Source of the DNA: Paraniabella hibiscisoli
GTDB taxonomy: Bacteria; Bacteroidota; Bacteroidia; Chitinophagales; Chitinophagaceae
Assembly (NCBI RefSeq): GCF_022512515.1
Contig: NZ_JAKWBK010000001.1
Location: forward strand, 2,480,001 to 2,544,000
Reading direction: 5' to 3'
DNA length: 64,000 bases
Shown: one piece after another, positions 49,638 to 59,938 of the stretch
How positions within the stretch are numbered: position 1 is the first letter of the stretch
Layout: each line of letters starts with the position of its first letter
The notes under the pieces: generated by a model
What the model saw: the letters and a program-made list of their open reading frames with translations, nothing else
The model's database searches: none
What the model was told of the DNA's origin: nothing
Position numbers and translations under genes: made by a program

Positions 49638-50846
49638 TTAAATGCTTAAAGTTTTTGTATGGTCTATTATTGTATCTAGAATATCAGCAGCTACCCGCGT
49701 CTTATTTTTCGAATTAAAGGGTATTTCCGCTCCCGATTTTGTAAAAATGGTGATCTTGTTGACGTCACTGCCAAAAGCAGCCCCATCATTCAGAGAATTG
49801 AGTACGATAAAATCGGCGTTTTTGTTATTCAATTTTTCCAGGGCATTGGCCTTTTCATTGTTGGTCTCCAACGCAAAGCCTAATAATATCTGGCGATCAT
49901 TTTTAATGGCGCCCAGGCTTTTAAGAATATCCTTTGTTTTTACCAGTTTTAATTCAGGGGTGAGGTCGCCTGATTTCTTTATTTTTGCTCACTAACTATT
50001 TCCGGTTTGTAATCTGCTACGGCTGCTGCCATTAATGCTATGTCAACCTTTCCAAAATGGTCATGACAGGCGTTATACATTTCGTCAGAGGAGGTTACTT
50101 TAATCACCGTAATGCCGGTGTATTCTTTAGGTAATGCAACCGGACCTAAAACCAGTATTACCTCGGCTCCTCTGTCTCTGCATTCTTTTGCCAGCGCAAT
50201 TCCCATTTTACCGGAAGAATGATTGCCGATAAAGCGAACAGGGTCGATGGCTTCATGAGTAGGGCCAGCCGTAACCAACACCTTTTTGCCGGCAAGGGAC
50301 GCTTTGTCTTTATTAAAATAATGGTTGAGATAAGCAATAATATTTTCAGGTTCTTCCATGCGGCCATCACCAAACAGGCCACTTGCCAGTTCACCATGCC
50401 CGGGTTGAATAATCCTGATGCCGTCTTTTTGAAGAAGCTCCAGGTTGCGTTGGGTAGATGGATGATGCCACATATCTTCATCCATGGCAGGTGCTACAAT
50501 AACAGGGCAGGTAGCTGAGAGATAAACCGACAGTAAGAGGTTGTCGCAATGCCCGTTAGCCATCTTTGCCAAAGTATTGCAGCTTAAGGGCGCTATCAAC
50601 ATTATATCTGCCCACCTGCCTAATTGTACATGATTCGCCCAGGTGTTTTCAGCAAATATATCCGTCAATACTTCATTCTTCGATAGTGTAGACAGCGTCA
50701 GGGGGGGGAGACAAAGTCTTTAGCAGCAGTAGTCATTACCACTTTCACTTCAGCGCCTTGCTTTACCAAAAGGCGAACCAAATGGATGATTTTGTAGGCG
50801 GCGATGCTACCTGAAATGCCAATTAATATTTTTTGCCTTCTAACAA
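49638..50846 (-). CDS. coaBC: bifunctional phosphopantothenoylcysteine decarboxylase / synthetase (frameshifted)
   Basis: Makes 4'-phosphopantetheine for coenzyme A. About 403 residues. Start: TTG at 50846 gives [20 protein letters not shown] if one A is restored, matching the usual start. CoaC flavin decarboxylase: [28 protein letters not shown] with the catalytic His, [20 protein letters not shown]. CoaB part: [28 protein letters not shown] region, [12 protein letters not shown], and [16 protein letters not shown]. Breaks near 50836, 50700 (G run) and 49985. Between rpoZ and the DUF4296 gene. Confidence 0.93.
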
Positions 50847-51038
50847 GGGGATGTGTTTTAAAATGTGATGTCTGTACAACGTATGCTAAAAGAACCGGCT
50901 GTTTACAACTGCGTTTCACTTCTGTGCAAAATCAGCATAAAAGATTCATTTATGCTGCAGCCACAAAAATATTTAAAACAGAAAAACCACAGCCATTTAA
51001 AATGTTACTGTGGTTCTAATTTTTTATGTCCAAATATA

Positions 51039-51379
51039 CTAGCTAAACAGCTCGTCTTCTGCTTTTCTAAAGTATACTTTGTCGTCTAAAAACTCGTAAG
51101 TTGCTAATAAAGCAGGGTTGGGCATTCTTTCGTATGCTCTTGAAATTTCGATCTGCTCTTTATTTTCATGAATTTCTTCCAAAGAATCTGTGTGGCTGGC
51201 AAATTCATCCAACTTATTGTGCAGCTCTTCTTTAATCGAAATGTTCACCTGGTTCGCTCTTTTAGCGATAATGGAGATTGATTCATAAAGATTACCGGTC
51301 TTTTTTTGATACTTCCCAGATCCTTTGTTTCCACATTACTGGGAATACCGGCGCTAAGTTGTCGTCTTAACTTGCTCAT
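51039..51379 (-). CDS. rpoZ: DNA-directed RNA polymerase omega subunit, Bacteroidota type (frameshifted)
   Basis: About 113 residues from ATG 51379 (MSKLRRQLSAGIPSNVETKD). Key omega block NLYESISIIAKRANQVN follows once one A is restored to the run complementary to 51301-51307 (seven As where eight are needed). Then KEELHNKLDEFASHTDSLEE, YERMPNPALLATYEFLDDK, typical of omega in this phylum. It helps RNA polymerase assembly. Its first 26 bases overlap the end of bamD in another frame. Expected to be indispensable or nearly so; the break is an artefact. Confidence 0.85.
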
Positions 51380-52170
51380 TATTCGTAAATTTTTGTATTT
51401 CTGTATTTGATAAAGATATGTAGCTTTCTACATCTTTGCGATATTTACTATCAGGAAAACGCTCAATAAATTCATTGCCTTCATTGATCACCTCCCTGTA
51501 ACGTTCTACTTTTTTAATAGCGGCAGTTAATCCTGCGGTACGATAGAAAGATTTAACCACCATGTATTTATACTCATCGGCTACCAAAGATTCGGGGTGA
51601 TTATCCAGCAAAGTGGAAAAAGTAACCCCTGCTGCTCTATACTCCCCAATGTTATAATACAACATTGCCGATTTGTAATCTTTTATTTCAAGTTTTTTTC
51701 TCAGCTCATCAATGTAACGGTTGGCTTCTGTTACGAACCGACTGGGGGTGCGTATTAACGAATGTTTGCAGGTTACTGATGGCTTTGTACGTATTAGTCT
51801 GGTCCAGTTCTGCTTTGGGTGACTGTAAATAAAAAATATAAGCACGCATATATTCCATTTCTTCAGCCCGTGGACTGTTGGGGAAGCTTTCCAGAAAAGT
51901 TTTGAAAAGATTCTCTGCGTTGGCGTAATCCTTTTGATTGAAAGTGGTATAAGCGTATTTGTAATAAATATCCTGGAACTGAGGTGTGGTTTTGTAATAA
52001 GGGATCACATCCTCGTACACAGTATAAGCCTTCATCCATTTTTTCTTGGCATAAAACTGATCTGCCATTTTAAGCTTAAATGCAGGATCCTTACTCTTCA
52101 ATATCTTGTTCATGCCAGGACCGCAGGACACCAAAGAAGCTACCAGAAAAACAGCGATTACAAATCTCAT
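51354..52170 (-). CDS. bamD: outer membrane assembly lipoprotein BamD (frameshifted)
   Basis: About 272 residues. Start chosen at ATG 52170 (MRFVIAVFLVASLVSC), a clean lipoprotein signal; an upstream ATG at 52191 adds seven residues. TPR-type helices follow: DPAFKLKMADQFYAKKKWMK, YYKYAYTTFNQKDYANAENL, FLESFPNSPRAEEMEYMRAY, and the late IERFPDSKYRKDVESYI. BamD works with BamA to fold outer membrane proteins. One base is missing near 51745 (NTHPQSRFVTEAN). Overlaps rpoZ by 26 bases. Confidence 0.9.
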
Positions 52171-52312
52171 AAAGGTTGCAAAGTTAACCATAATAGGACA
52201 AATGTTGCTAAAAAATATGACCCGCCCAACTAAGTGACAGTTAAGGTTTTGGTAAAGAATAGACGCCTGCTGGTGAATACCAGTAAGGAGAATAATTATC
52301 CTTGATAATCAA

Positions 52313-53113
52313 TTACTTTTTGTTAGAATCTGCCAGGAAATGGTCTAATGCGGTGATCATACTGGGCGTTTTAGGCTTTGGCGCTATAATTTCAGGATTA
52401 AGCCCTGATTTAACAGCCTCCGACTTCGTATTGTCGCCGAAAGTACCCACAACTATCCCATTTTGTTTGAATTTGGGGAAATTGTCGAACCAGCTTTTTA
52501 CACCTGAAGGGGTAAAAAAGCAAACCACATCAAAGTTTTTATCGCCAACCGTCTTTTTGATATCATTACTTTGAGAGCGATACATAAAAGCCAGCTCAAA
52601 GTCGCAGTTATTGTTTTTCAACCAGTTCACGATGTCGCTATCCTGTTGGTTTTCGGAGCATACATAAAGAAAGCTTAGGTTCTCTTTATGTTTATTCATA
52701 ACATCGAACAGGCTTTTATTAGTGCCGTCAGCACCATAAAAAACCTTACGTTTTCTGTATAAAATAAATTTCTGCAGATATAAAGCAACCGCTTCAGTGA
52801 TGCAGAAGTATTTAGTATCTTGAGAAACAGTGATTTTATTTTCTTCACAGGTGCGGAAGAAGTGGTCGATAGCGTTACGGCTTGTAAATATCACGCCGGT
52901 AAACCGAACGATATTTATTTTTTGTTGCCTGAAGTCTTTGCCGGAAATAGGCACTATACTTATCAGCGGCTCAAAGTCAAGTTTTACACCATACTTTCTT
53001 TCAAGATCGAAAAAGGGAGATTTCTCGCTCGAAGGTTTTGGCTGTGTTATGAGTATACGCTCAATTTTGTCTGTTGAAGACTTGGTACCGGATTTTTTAA
53101 CTTCATTTACCAT
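52313..53113 (-). CDS. hemD: uroporphyrinogen-III synthase
   Basis: Intact, 266 residues. HemD is poorly conserved; here the two-lobed pattern is seen in ERILITQPKPSSEKSPFFDLERKYG, FTGVIFTSRNAIDHFF (the conserved FTSxNAV-like motif), LFLYVCSENQQDSDIVNWL, and the second-lobe VVCFFTPSGVKSWFDNFP with VVGTFGDNTKSEA. It closes the tetrapyrrole ring for haem. Lies 36 bases after the DUF4271 gene on the same strand; that pairing is common in this phylum. Confidence 0.88.
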   Translation of the reverse strand: MVNEVKKSGTKSSTDKIERILITQPKPSSEKSPFFDLERKYGVKLDFEPLISIVPISGKDFRQQKINIVRFTGVIFTSRNAIDHFFRTCEENKITVSQDTKYFCITEAVALYLQKFILYRKRKVFYGADGTNKSLFDVMNKHKENLSFLYVCSENQQDSDIVNWLKNNNCDFELAFMYRSQSNDIKKTVGDKNFDVVCFFTPSGVKSWFDNFPKFKQNGIVVGTFGDNTKSEAVKSGLNPEIIAPKPKTPSMITALDHFLADSNKK

Positions 53114-53148
53114 TAGCGATTCCTAAAATTGGATGCAAAAGTACATTA

Positions 53149-54003
53149 TTATTTTAAAATGGATAATATTCCTTTGTACAGGATGATCGTAGGCAAAATT
53201 TCAAATGCACCTACGTACAAAATAAAATGGAAAAAGCTAATACTATTGTCTTTGCGAACAATACCGGCAGCTGATACATAGCGATACAAAATAAATCCTG
53301 CAATCAGTAGCCAGCTTAAGGTCCAGGCGATTGTGCTTACCGGCTTTGCCGAAAGGGCGATGGCAATAATCAGTGGTAAAATAAGTATGGTAAGCACTTT
53401 ATTTACCAGGAAGATCAGGAAAATATAATTATCCGTTAGTTTGCTGATTCTGAAAACCCAGCCAATAAATTTGAGAATGAAATACTTGCCCAGATAAATA
53501 ATTCCGATAGACGCCGTGGTATAAATGAAAAGTTGCCACAGTGGTAGTTCCCATTGCGCAGCATCTATATTCTTTTGTATAACCATTGCCGCATAAAACC
53601 CGGCGGTGATTACAAAAAGGATATTAAATAGCAATGAGGGCAACGAATTTTGAACTACCTGTTGCTTGAGCTGGCGTTGTTTAAGGCTTCGCCTGAAAAA
53701 GAGGTTAAAAAGATCGGTAAAGTATTTGTCAAAACTTGCTTTAAAGATCGCGAACAATAAAAACAAGCCAGCCACCATATAAAAGTATATCTCCTTGCCC
53801 TGGGTGGCGGTTTTAATGGTGTAGAGTGGATAACCGGCTTTTTCAGTAAAGTTAAAATAGGGGTGATGACTAAGGATTTTCCTGGACAGCTCTATGTTTT
53901 TACGTACAGCAACTTCTTTATGCGCAACTAAGCTGTCTGCCTGAGTAGCAACAAGGCTATCTGTTCCCTGAGCTATTATGTCAGGCATCCATATCCATCC
54001 CAC
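53149..54003 (-). CDS. DUF4271 integral membrane protein
   Basis: At least 284 residues. A short N-terminal region (likely periplasmic, with GTDSLVATQADSLVAHKEV) precedes about eight hydrophobic helices, including YFYMVAGLFLLFAIFKASFD, FNILFVITAGFYAAMVIQK and FHFILYVGAFEILPTIILYK, the end typical of DUF4271. Function unknown. The 5' end is uncertain: ATG 54003 gives MGWIWMP, but a longer signal-like start (a TTG near 54032) would be open if the T run just before it were one base shorter. Between a BamA-like gene and hemD. Confidence 0.85.
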   Translation of the reverse strand: MGWIWMPDIIAQGTDSLVATQADSLVAHKEVAVRKNIELSRKILSHHPYFNFTEKAGYPLYTIKTATQGKEIYFYMVAGLFLLFAIFKASFDKYFTDLFNLFFRRSLKQRQLKQQVVQNSLPSLLFNILFVITAGFYAAMVIQKNIDAAQWELPLWQLFIYTTASIGIIYLGKYFILKFIGWVFRISKLTDNYIFLIFLVNKVLTILILPLIIAIALSAKPVSTIAWTLSWLLIAGFILYRYVSAAGIVRKDNSISFFHFILYVGAFEILPTIILYKGILSILK

Positions 54004-54069
54004 GCAAAAAACAGTACTAAAAAATCCTGGTCAAGAAAAGAGTTTTGCTGCAAAAATAGACCCGCAGGG

Positions 54070-55937
54070 TTAAAAGTAATTAACGAATCCAAAATGAATT
54101 TTCGATTGTCGCAGGTTAAACTCCGTATCATTTCTTTTTCCAACCGCCCAGGCCAGGTTAAATAGCCCCACTTTGGTTTCAAAAGCCATTCCCAACCCTC
54201 CTGATAAATAGGTATAACTAATATTACTCCCCCTGCTTGCATTCTTTCCCCAGCCTCCGTCCGTAAAAACATTGAAATAAGAATTTTCGCCAATTAGATA
54301 GCGGTATTCCAATGTTCCTAAACCGTACTGCGAAAGAAACTGACTTTGTTCATCAAAACCCCGGAGCAGCCTGTATCCGCCAATTTGAAAGAGTTCGTTT
54401 CTGAAGATATTGCTTCCGGAGATGTACCCACCGTTGATAGCCGTTTTTACGGTGCTCCTGGACGCCTTACCGATCGGGAAATACTTCGCAACAGCCAAAA
54501 CCGATCGCAGCTGGTAAGATTTTGTTTTTACGGTGTCGTACAAGCTGGCAAAGTTAAAACCAGGGTCTTCCGGATCTTCCAGGTCTACTATCTGGTTGTT
54601 GGGTTTAATATTTTTATTACCGACAGAAGTGTTGAATAGCAGCTCCAACCCGCTTACGGGGTTAAATATATAATTAGTGCTATTGATTATATACTCTACA
54701 CCGAGGTGGGTGATTTTTACGTCGGCTTCTTCCGGCAACTTCCTGGTGGTTATAACCGCAGATTCATTGATATAGTTTAAAATACTGCTAAACCGCTGCA
54801 CGTATAACTTAATGCGTTGCTGACGGTTTAATGCCAGCTGGGCGCCCAGTCTTATGTCAAAGTTTAAAAATGCAGAGTCTCTTTTGAGCATATTAAAACC
54901 AAAATCTACGCCCAGCGGAGAATTGAATAAATAAGGCTGTTCGTAGTTCATACTAAGCCGTTGAGAAGCAGCCTGAAGCCGTTGCCAGGTAAGGCCAATG
55001 GTTTCTCCGGCGCCAAAAGCATTTTTCAGGTTGAGGAGCCCTTCGCCAGTTATCAGCATTTTGCGGTTAGCCGAGGCGTCGCTATTAGGCAGAAACCCGA
55101 TAATGATATTTACCTGGCTGCTTTTTTTCTGCTGCAGGAAAACCTCGATGGTTCCACCTGTGCTTCCCCATATTAATTGAGGAGGGAATGCTTCCTGCAC
55201 ATAGTTGAGCTTTTTTAGTTCTGTACTGATCTGCAGCAATTTATCTTTATTATAAACAGAACCGTTTTTGATACCAAGAAATTGTTGAAGGTATTCGTTG
55301 CTTATTTTGGCATTGCCGGTAACTTTTATGCTATCAATATGATAAAGTGGTCCTGGCTGAACATTGATCCTGCCAAAAACATCCCTGCCATTGATCTGCA
55401 GGCTATCCATAAAGATCCTGGCAAACGGGTAACCATTATTTTCCATGTATTCCAGCGTGCGCTGCTGCAACGTAACAATTTTATCAGGATCGTACTGCTG
55501 TTGCATGAATTTACCGGGAGACCATCCAACCTGGCTTAACCAACGTTGCGACTCATCGTTTGCGTATACCGATGCCCATTGATAGATCTCCCCAAAGAAA
55601 AGATGAACGGAAGTGCGTAGAGAATCGGATTGTATGGAATCTATCGACGCTGTAATATAGCCCTTGGCTTGTAAAGCAGGGAGCAATTGCCCTACGTAAT
55701 TGTTACAATCATCGCGGTTGATGAATTCTTTTTAAGCTGAAGAACTGATTCTGCAAATGCACTGTCCCTGTCAACTGTAATAACAGATAATATATGCCTG
55801 TTTTGCCCTTTGGTCAGCAAAATATGTAAAAGCAGCAATGCTGTAAACAGGTATCGTATCTTTGCAGGTTTCAACGGGAGTAAAAGTAAGTTGAAAAGTT
55901 GAAAGGTATAAATGTTTACAAGGTATGAAAACGACAT
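54070..55937 (-). CDS. BamA/TamA-family outer membrane protein (frameshifted)
   Basis: About 600 residues. N-terminal hydrophobic signal (IRYLFTALLLLHILLTKG); real start may be the TTG at 55874 (LKPAKIRYLFTALLL). POTRA-like domains (GRINVQPGPLYHIDSIKVTG, LQISTELKKLNYVQEAFPPQ) precede a 16-strand Omp85-type barrel (SQRLSMNYEQPYLFNSPLGV, LAVAKYFPIGKASRSTVKTA, QIGGYRLLRGFDEQSQF with the RGF motif of strand/loop 6, and the ending KIHFGFVNYF). A base is missing near 55730. It probably inserts or exports proteins at the outer membrane; full BamA has five POTRA domains, this has fewer. Confidence 0.88.
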
Positions 55938-55982
55938 CCTTGTTAACCTGTAAACTTATTAACTTATCAACCTAAACCTCAC

Positions 55983-57111
55983 ATGAGCGGCATTTATATC
56001 CATATACCTTTTTGCAGGCAGGCCTGTAATTATTGCAATTTTCATTTTGCCACTTCTTTATCAAAAAAGGAGGCAATGTTGGTCGCTATCAATAAAGAAA
56101 TTGTATTGACTGCCGAAGACGGTAAATGGCTGGTGAATACCATCTATTTTGGCGGTGGTACACCCAGTTTGATGGAGGTTGAAGAGATCGCCACTATTTT
56201 AAATACTATACAATCTGTTTACAAGGTAGATGGAGGTGCTGAGATAACTTTGGAGGCCAACCCTGATGATTTAACGGAGGAAAAGCTAAAAGGGTGGAGG
56301 GCTGCCGGTATTAATCGCCTTAGTATCGGTGTACAGTCTTTTTTGAAGAAGACCTGAAATGGATGAACCGGGCGCATAATGCAGTGCAGGCAAGAAAAGG
56401 CCTTGAGCTGGCATTGCTATATTTTGATAACATTACCATGGATCTTATTTATGGAACACCGGGTCTCACCAACGATAAGTGGCAGCGAAATGTAGAAACG
56501 GCCCTGGCATTGAACATTCCTCATTTGTCCTGCTATGCACTTACAGTTGAACCCCAAACTCCCCTGGATAAACTAATCAGGCTAAACAAAAAGGATGATG
56601 TGAATCCGGATACACAATCAGAACAGTTTTTATTATTGATGGGTTGGCTGAGAGCTGCCGGATATGAGCATTATGAGATATCCAATTTTGCAAAGCCTGG
56701 TTTCCGTAGCCGTCACAATTCTTCTTACTGGCAGGGAAAGCCTTATGTGGGTATCGGACCATCTGCCCACTCATTTAATGGAACGGAGCGGCGTTGGAAT
56801 ATTGCCAATAATCAGCAATATATCGATGCAATAGCAAAAGGAGTTGCACCGGTTGAAAAAGAATTGCTTACACCGGTGCAGCAGATCAACGAATCGATTA
56901 TGATCTCCCTTCGTACCGTAGAAGGAGTGGATCTAACCCGCTTTTCTGAAGGAGCAGCCCGGCAGTTGGTTAAAGCAGTGCAAAAATATATTAACAGGGC
57001 TTGCTTGTAATACATGAACCCAACCGCTTACGGCTTACCGACGAAGGAAAACTGTATGCGGATGGTATTGCTGCGGATCTTTTTTCGATGAGTAACCTAA
57101 CCACGGTTTAA
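55983..57111 (+). CDS. hemW: radical SAM haem chaperone HemW (frameshifted)
   Basis: About 376 residues. Start MSGIYIHIPFCRQACNYCNF carries the CxxxCxxC cluster motif of radical SAM enzymes; then YFGGGTPSLM, EANPDDLTEEKL, NRLSIGVQSF, FDNITMDLIYGTPGLT, YALTVEPQTPL, SNFAKPGFRSRHNSSYW and YVGIGPSAHSF, the HemW pattern. Family members carry haem rather than act as oxygen-independent coproporphyrinogen oxidase. Two base losses: near 56340 (QSFFEEDLKWMNR) and near 56998 (KYINRGLLVIHEP), which extends the protein to a stop at 57109-57111. Confidence 0.9.
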
Positions 57112-57133
57112 GCTGGGTGCGTATGGGAGGCTC

Positions 57134-58173
57134 CTATATCAATACTTTTTCAATAGCCTCAAAGCCTTTTACCGGCGTGAGTTTGTCCCATAGTATTTTA
57201 TAGATGTTTTCCGCAATGGGCATTTCTGCTTTTATTTTCTTATTGATATTGTAGATACATTTAGCTGCATTATAACCCTCGGCTACCATGTTTAATTCCA
57301 GCTGAGCCGCTTTTACTGAATAGCCTTTGCCGATCATATTGCCAAATGTGCGGTTCCGGCTATACAATGAATAACAGGTCACAAGGAGATCGCCCAGATA
57401 CACCGATGCCGCATAGTTGGCAGATTTGCCACCCGTAGCGAGGTTGGCCTCATGCTCGCCAACCACCATATGCTCGGCGCCGAAACTCCTTAAAAATGCA
57501 GCCATTTCGTCGGCGCAATTGGCAATATAAACACTCTGGAAATTATCGCCGTAGTCGAGTCCATGAGCAATACCCGCGCCTAAAGCATATATATTCTTAA
57601 GTACGGCGGCGTATTGTACGCCTAAGATATCATCATTCACCACCGTATTAATAGCAGGTGAGGTAAAGTAAGCCGCTATCTTTTTGGTTGTTTCTACATC
57701 AGTGCCTGAGAATGTCAGATAAGAAAGCTTTTCTGCTGCTACCTCCTCGGCGTGGCAGGGCCCCAACACTGCAAAATAGTTTTGCAGGGGGATATTAAAT
57801 TGCCTGTTCAGGTACTCATTGAGCAATATATTTTCCTTAGGCAGCATACCTTTTACGGCCGATAATATTTTTTATTCTTCAGATCACCGGGCTCCAGTTC
57901 TGCCAGTACTTCGGTGGCGTAGGCCGAGGGTACCGCTATGATCAATACATTCGCGGCGGCCACCACTTTTTGAAGATCCGTTTCAATTTTTAAAAGCTTT
58001 GTTTTTAAAACTGCCGAAGTGAGGTAGTGGGGATTATGAGATCGCTTTTTGATATAAGAGGCGGATGCATCGTTTCTCACCCACCAGCTTACTTTATTAC
58101 CGTTATCTGTAATGATTTTAACCAGTGCTGTTGCCCAGCTACCGCTTCCTATAACACCAAATTTTATCGCCAT
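57134..58173 (-). CDS. gpsA: NAD(P)H-dependent glycerol-3-phosphate dehydrogenase (frameshifted)
   Basis: Supplies glycerol-3-phosphate for phospholipids. About 346 residues. Rossmann motif GVIGSGSWATALVKII at the start, WWVRNDASASYIKKR, IAVPSAYATEVLAEL, then FAVLGPCHAEEVAAEKLSYL with the catalytic Lys seen after VQYAAVLKNIYALGAGIAHG, and LGDLLVTCYSLYSRNRTFGN. A base loss near 57850 separates DLKNKK from ILSAVKGML. Converges with hemW (22 bases apart). Confidence 0.94.
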
Positions 58174-58249
58174 TGTGTATGATGTCGGACCACAATCTGA
58201 AGACCGGAAAATTAAGGTTTCAGCGTTCAGACAGGGCCTCTTTAGTTTA

Positions 58250-59020
58250 CTATTTCCTGAATGAATAAAAGCTGTTCGCCTGCTGTGTACAGGTCACCAC
58301 GAGGTCGTTGATACAAACATGTGGAGGTAATCCCGCACAATAAAAGATGATATCTGCTACATCCTGTGCTACTAATGGCTCCATACCTTCGTATACTTTA
58401 GCTGCTTTATCATCGTCACCTTTAAAACGAACATTAGAGAACTCCGTATCTGCTGCCCCGGGATGGATGGCCGTTACCTTAATATTAAACTTCAGTAACT
58501 CAATCCGCATAGCCTGGCTGAGGGCATTCACCGCGTGTTTGGTAGCGCAGTACATATTGCCCTGGGCATATACTTCCTTGCCGGAAATAGAACCCAGATT
58601 GAAAATGTGGCCACTTCCCGCATCAATCATAAAAGGGAGGACCGCTTTGGTCATATAGGCCAGGCCTTTTAAGTTAGTATCCACCATTACGTCCCAGTCG
58701 TCAATACTGGCTTCATCAAAATTATCTCTGCCCACAGCCAACCCTGCATTATTGATAAGGATATCAATCTTTTTCCATTCGTCTGGCAAACTGCTGATGG
58801 CAGCCTGTACGTCAGCCTTGTTTCTTATATCAAACGACAAAGGCAGAGCCTTTACAGCATACTCCCGCTGTATTTTTTCGCTAAGTAAATCCAGTCGTTC
58901 CTTGCGGCGCCCGGTAATAATTACATTATAATTATCAGATGCAAATTTCAGGGCGCAGGCTTCGCCAAAACCAGAAGTAGCGCCTGTAATTAAAACTGTT
59001 TTATTCATCTTTTCGCTCAT
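58250..59020 (-). CDS. short-chain dehydrogenase/reductase, YdfG-like
   Basis: About 256 residues. I take ATG 59020 (MSEKMNKTVLITGATSGFGE); a longer reading to 59086 runs into the preceding gene. SDR motifs: TGATSGFG cofactor loop, RRKERLDLL (basic residues after strand 2 suggest NADPH), DILINNAGLAVG, Ser in NLGSISG, and the catalytic YCATKHAV (YxxxK). The block SFDIRNKADVQAAISSLP and the end HVCINDLVVTCTQQ fit the serine 3-dehydrogenase/YdfG branch. Overlaps no neighbour; the hydrolase gene stops 10 bases upstream. Confidence 0.88.
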   Translation of the reverse strand: MSEKMNKTVLITGATSGFGEACALKFASDNYNVIITGRRKERLDLLSEKIQREYAVKALPLSFDIRNKADVQAAISSLPDEWKKIDILINNAGLAVGRDNFDEASIDDWDVMVDTNLKGLAYMTKAVLPFMIDAGSGHIFNLGSISGKEVYAQGNMYCATKHAVNALSQAMRIELLKFNIKVTAIHPGAADTEFSNVRFKGDDDKAAKVYEGMEPLVAQDVADIIFYCAGLPPHVCINDLVVTCTQQANSFYSFRK

Positions 59021-59030
59021 TAATGAGGCG

Positions 59031-59823
59031 TTAAATATCGGATAAAAAATCTTCAATTGCCTTATTCGCTGCTTCAGGCTCTTCAATCATACCCAAATGG
59101 CCCGATTTTTTCAAAATATTCACAGAAGAAATAGAAGGGATGGATGCCTGTTCGATGGTTTTATTAAGCGGTATGATCTCATCCTGTTTGCCATAAACAA
59201 AAAGTACCGGCACTTTTATTTTCCTGAGCACTTCTACACGGTCTGGCCTTTGCATCATTGCTTCGTAATAACTGATGACAGCCTCCTTGCTCATTTCAGG
59301 TAAATGACTCATAAAGTGTTCATACAGCTCCTTATTATCAGTTTGGGTAATCGCCGCAAACATTTTGGGTGCGGTGGTTTCAAGAAAGGGTTGCGCACCA
59401 TGCTTTTCAGTAAACTCAATGCCTTTTTGCCTGCTTGCTTTTTTTCATCATTATCTTCAGTGGCAGTGGAATGAAATAGTCCTAACCCGGCTAATAGTTC
59501 GGGATATTTTTCCGCAAATGCTAATGCTATATACCCGCCCATACTATGTCCTATGATCGCTGCCTGTTCTATCTCTTCCGCTTCGATTATTTCCTTTACT
59601 ACAGTAGCGATTCCCTCCATACTTACATCGCTGGTGAGCTCAGAAACACCAATGCCCGGAAGGTCGGGCGCTATAACACGATAGTTTTTTTCAGTTGATT
59701 AATTTGTTCAGACCAGGCGGTACTGTCCACTCCAAAGCCATGCAGTAGCATTACAGCATTGCCTTCTCCTCCAGCCATATAACTGATCAGCTTACCTTCA
59801 ACGGTTACAGATTTTCTATGCAT
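59031..59823 (-). CDS. alpha/beta hydrolase (frameshifted)
   Basis: About 264 residues from ATG 59823 (MHRKSVTVEGKLISYMAGGE). After correction: VMLLHGFGVDSTAW (oxyanion HG), NYRVIAPDLPGIG, nucleophile IIGHSMGGYIALAFAE, Asp region PVLFVYGKQDEIIPLN and catalytic His in KKSGHLGMIEEPE. Cytoplasmic, substrate unknown. Two base changes, near 59685 (T run) and 59375 (NPFLKPP... to AQPFLETTAPKMF). The N-terminal 67 codons are present but out of frame with the rest as sequenced. Confidence 0.83.
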
Positions 59824-59938
59824 TTTTTTGTTTTTATAGTGTTAAACAAATCAGCGTCTTTAACTACTTCTTGCAGTACAAGCAGAAATGGCCTAATAAA
59901 CTGTTGTTAATATAATATTATAAAAGAGAACTGATGCG

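Noticed and set aside
58250..59020. SDR as sepiapterin reductase completing a biopterin pathway
   Set aside because: Sequence pattern fits the YdfG/serine dehydrogenase branch and the gene is 16 kb from folE.
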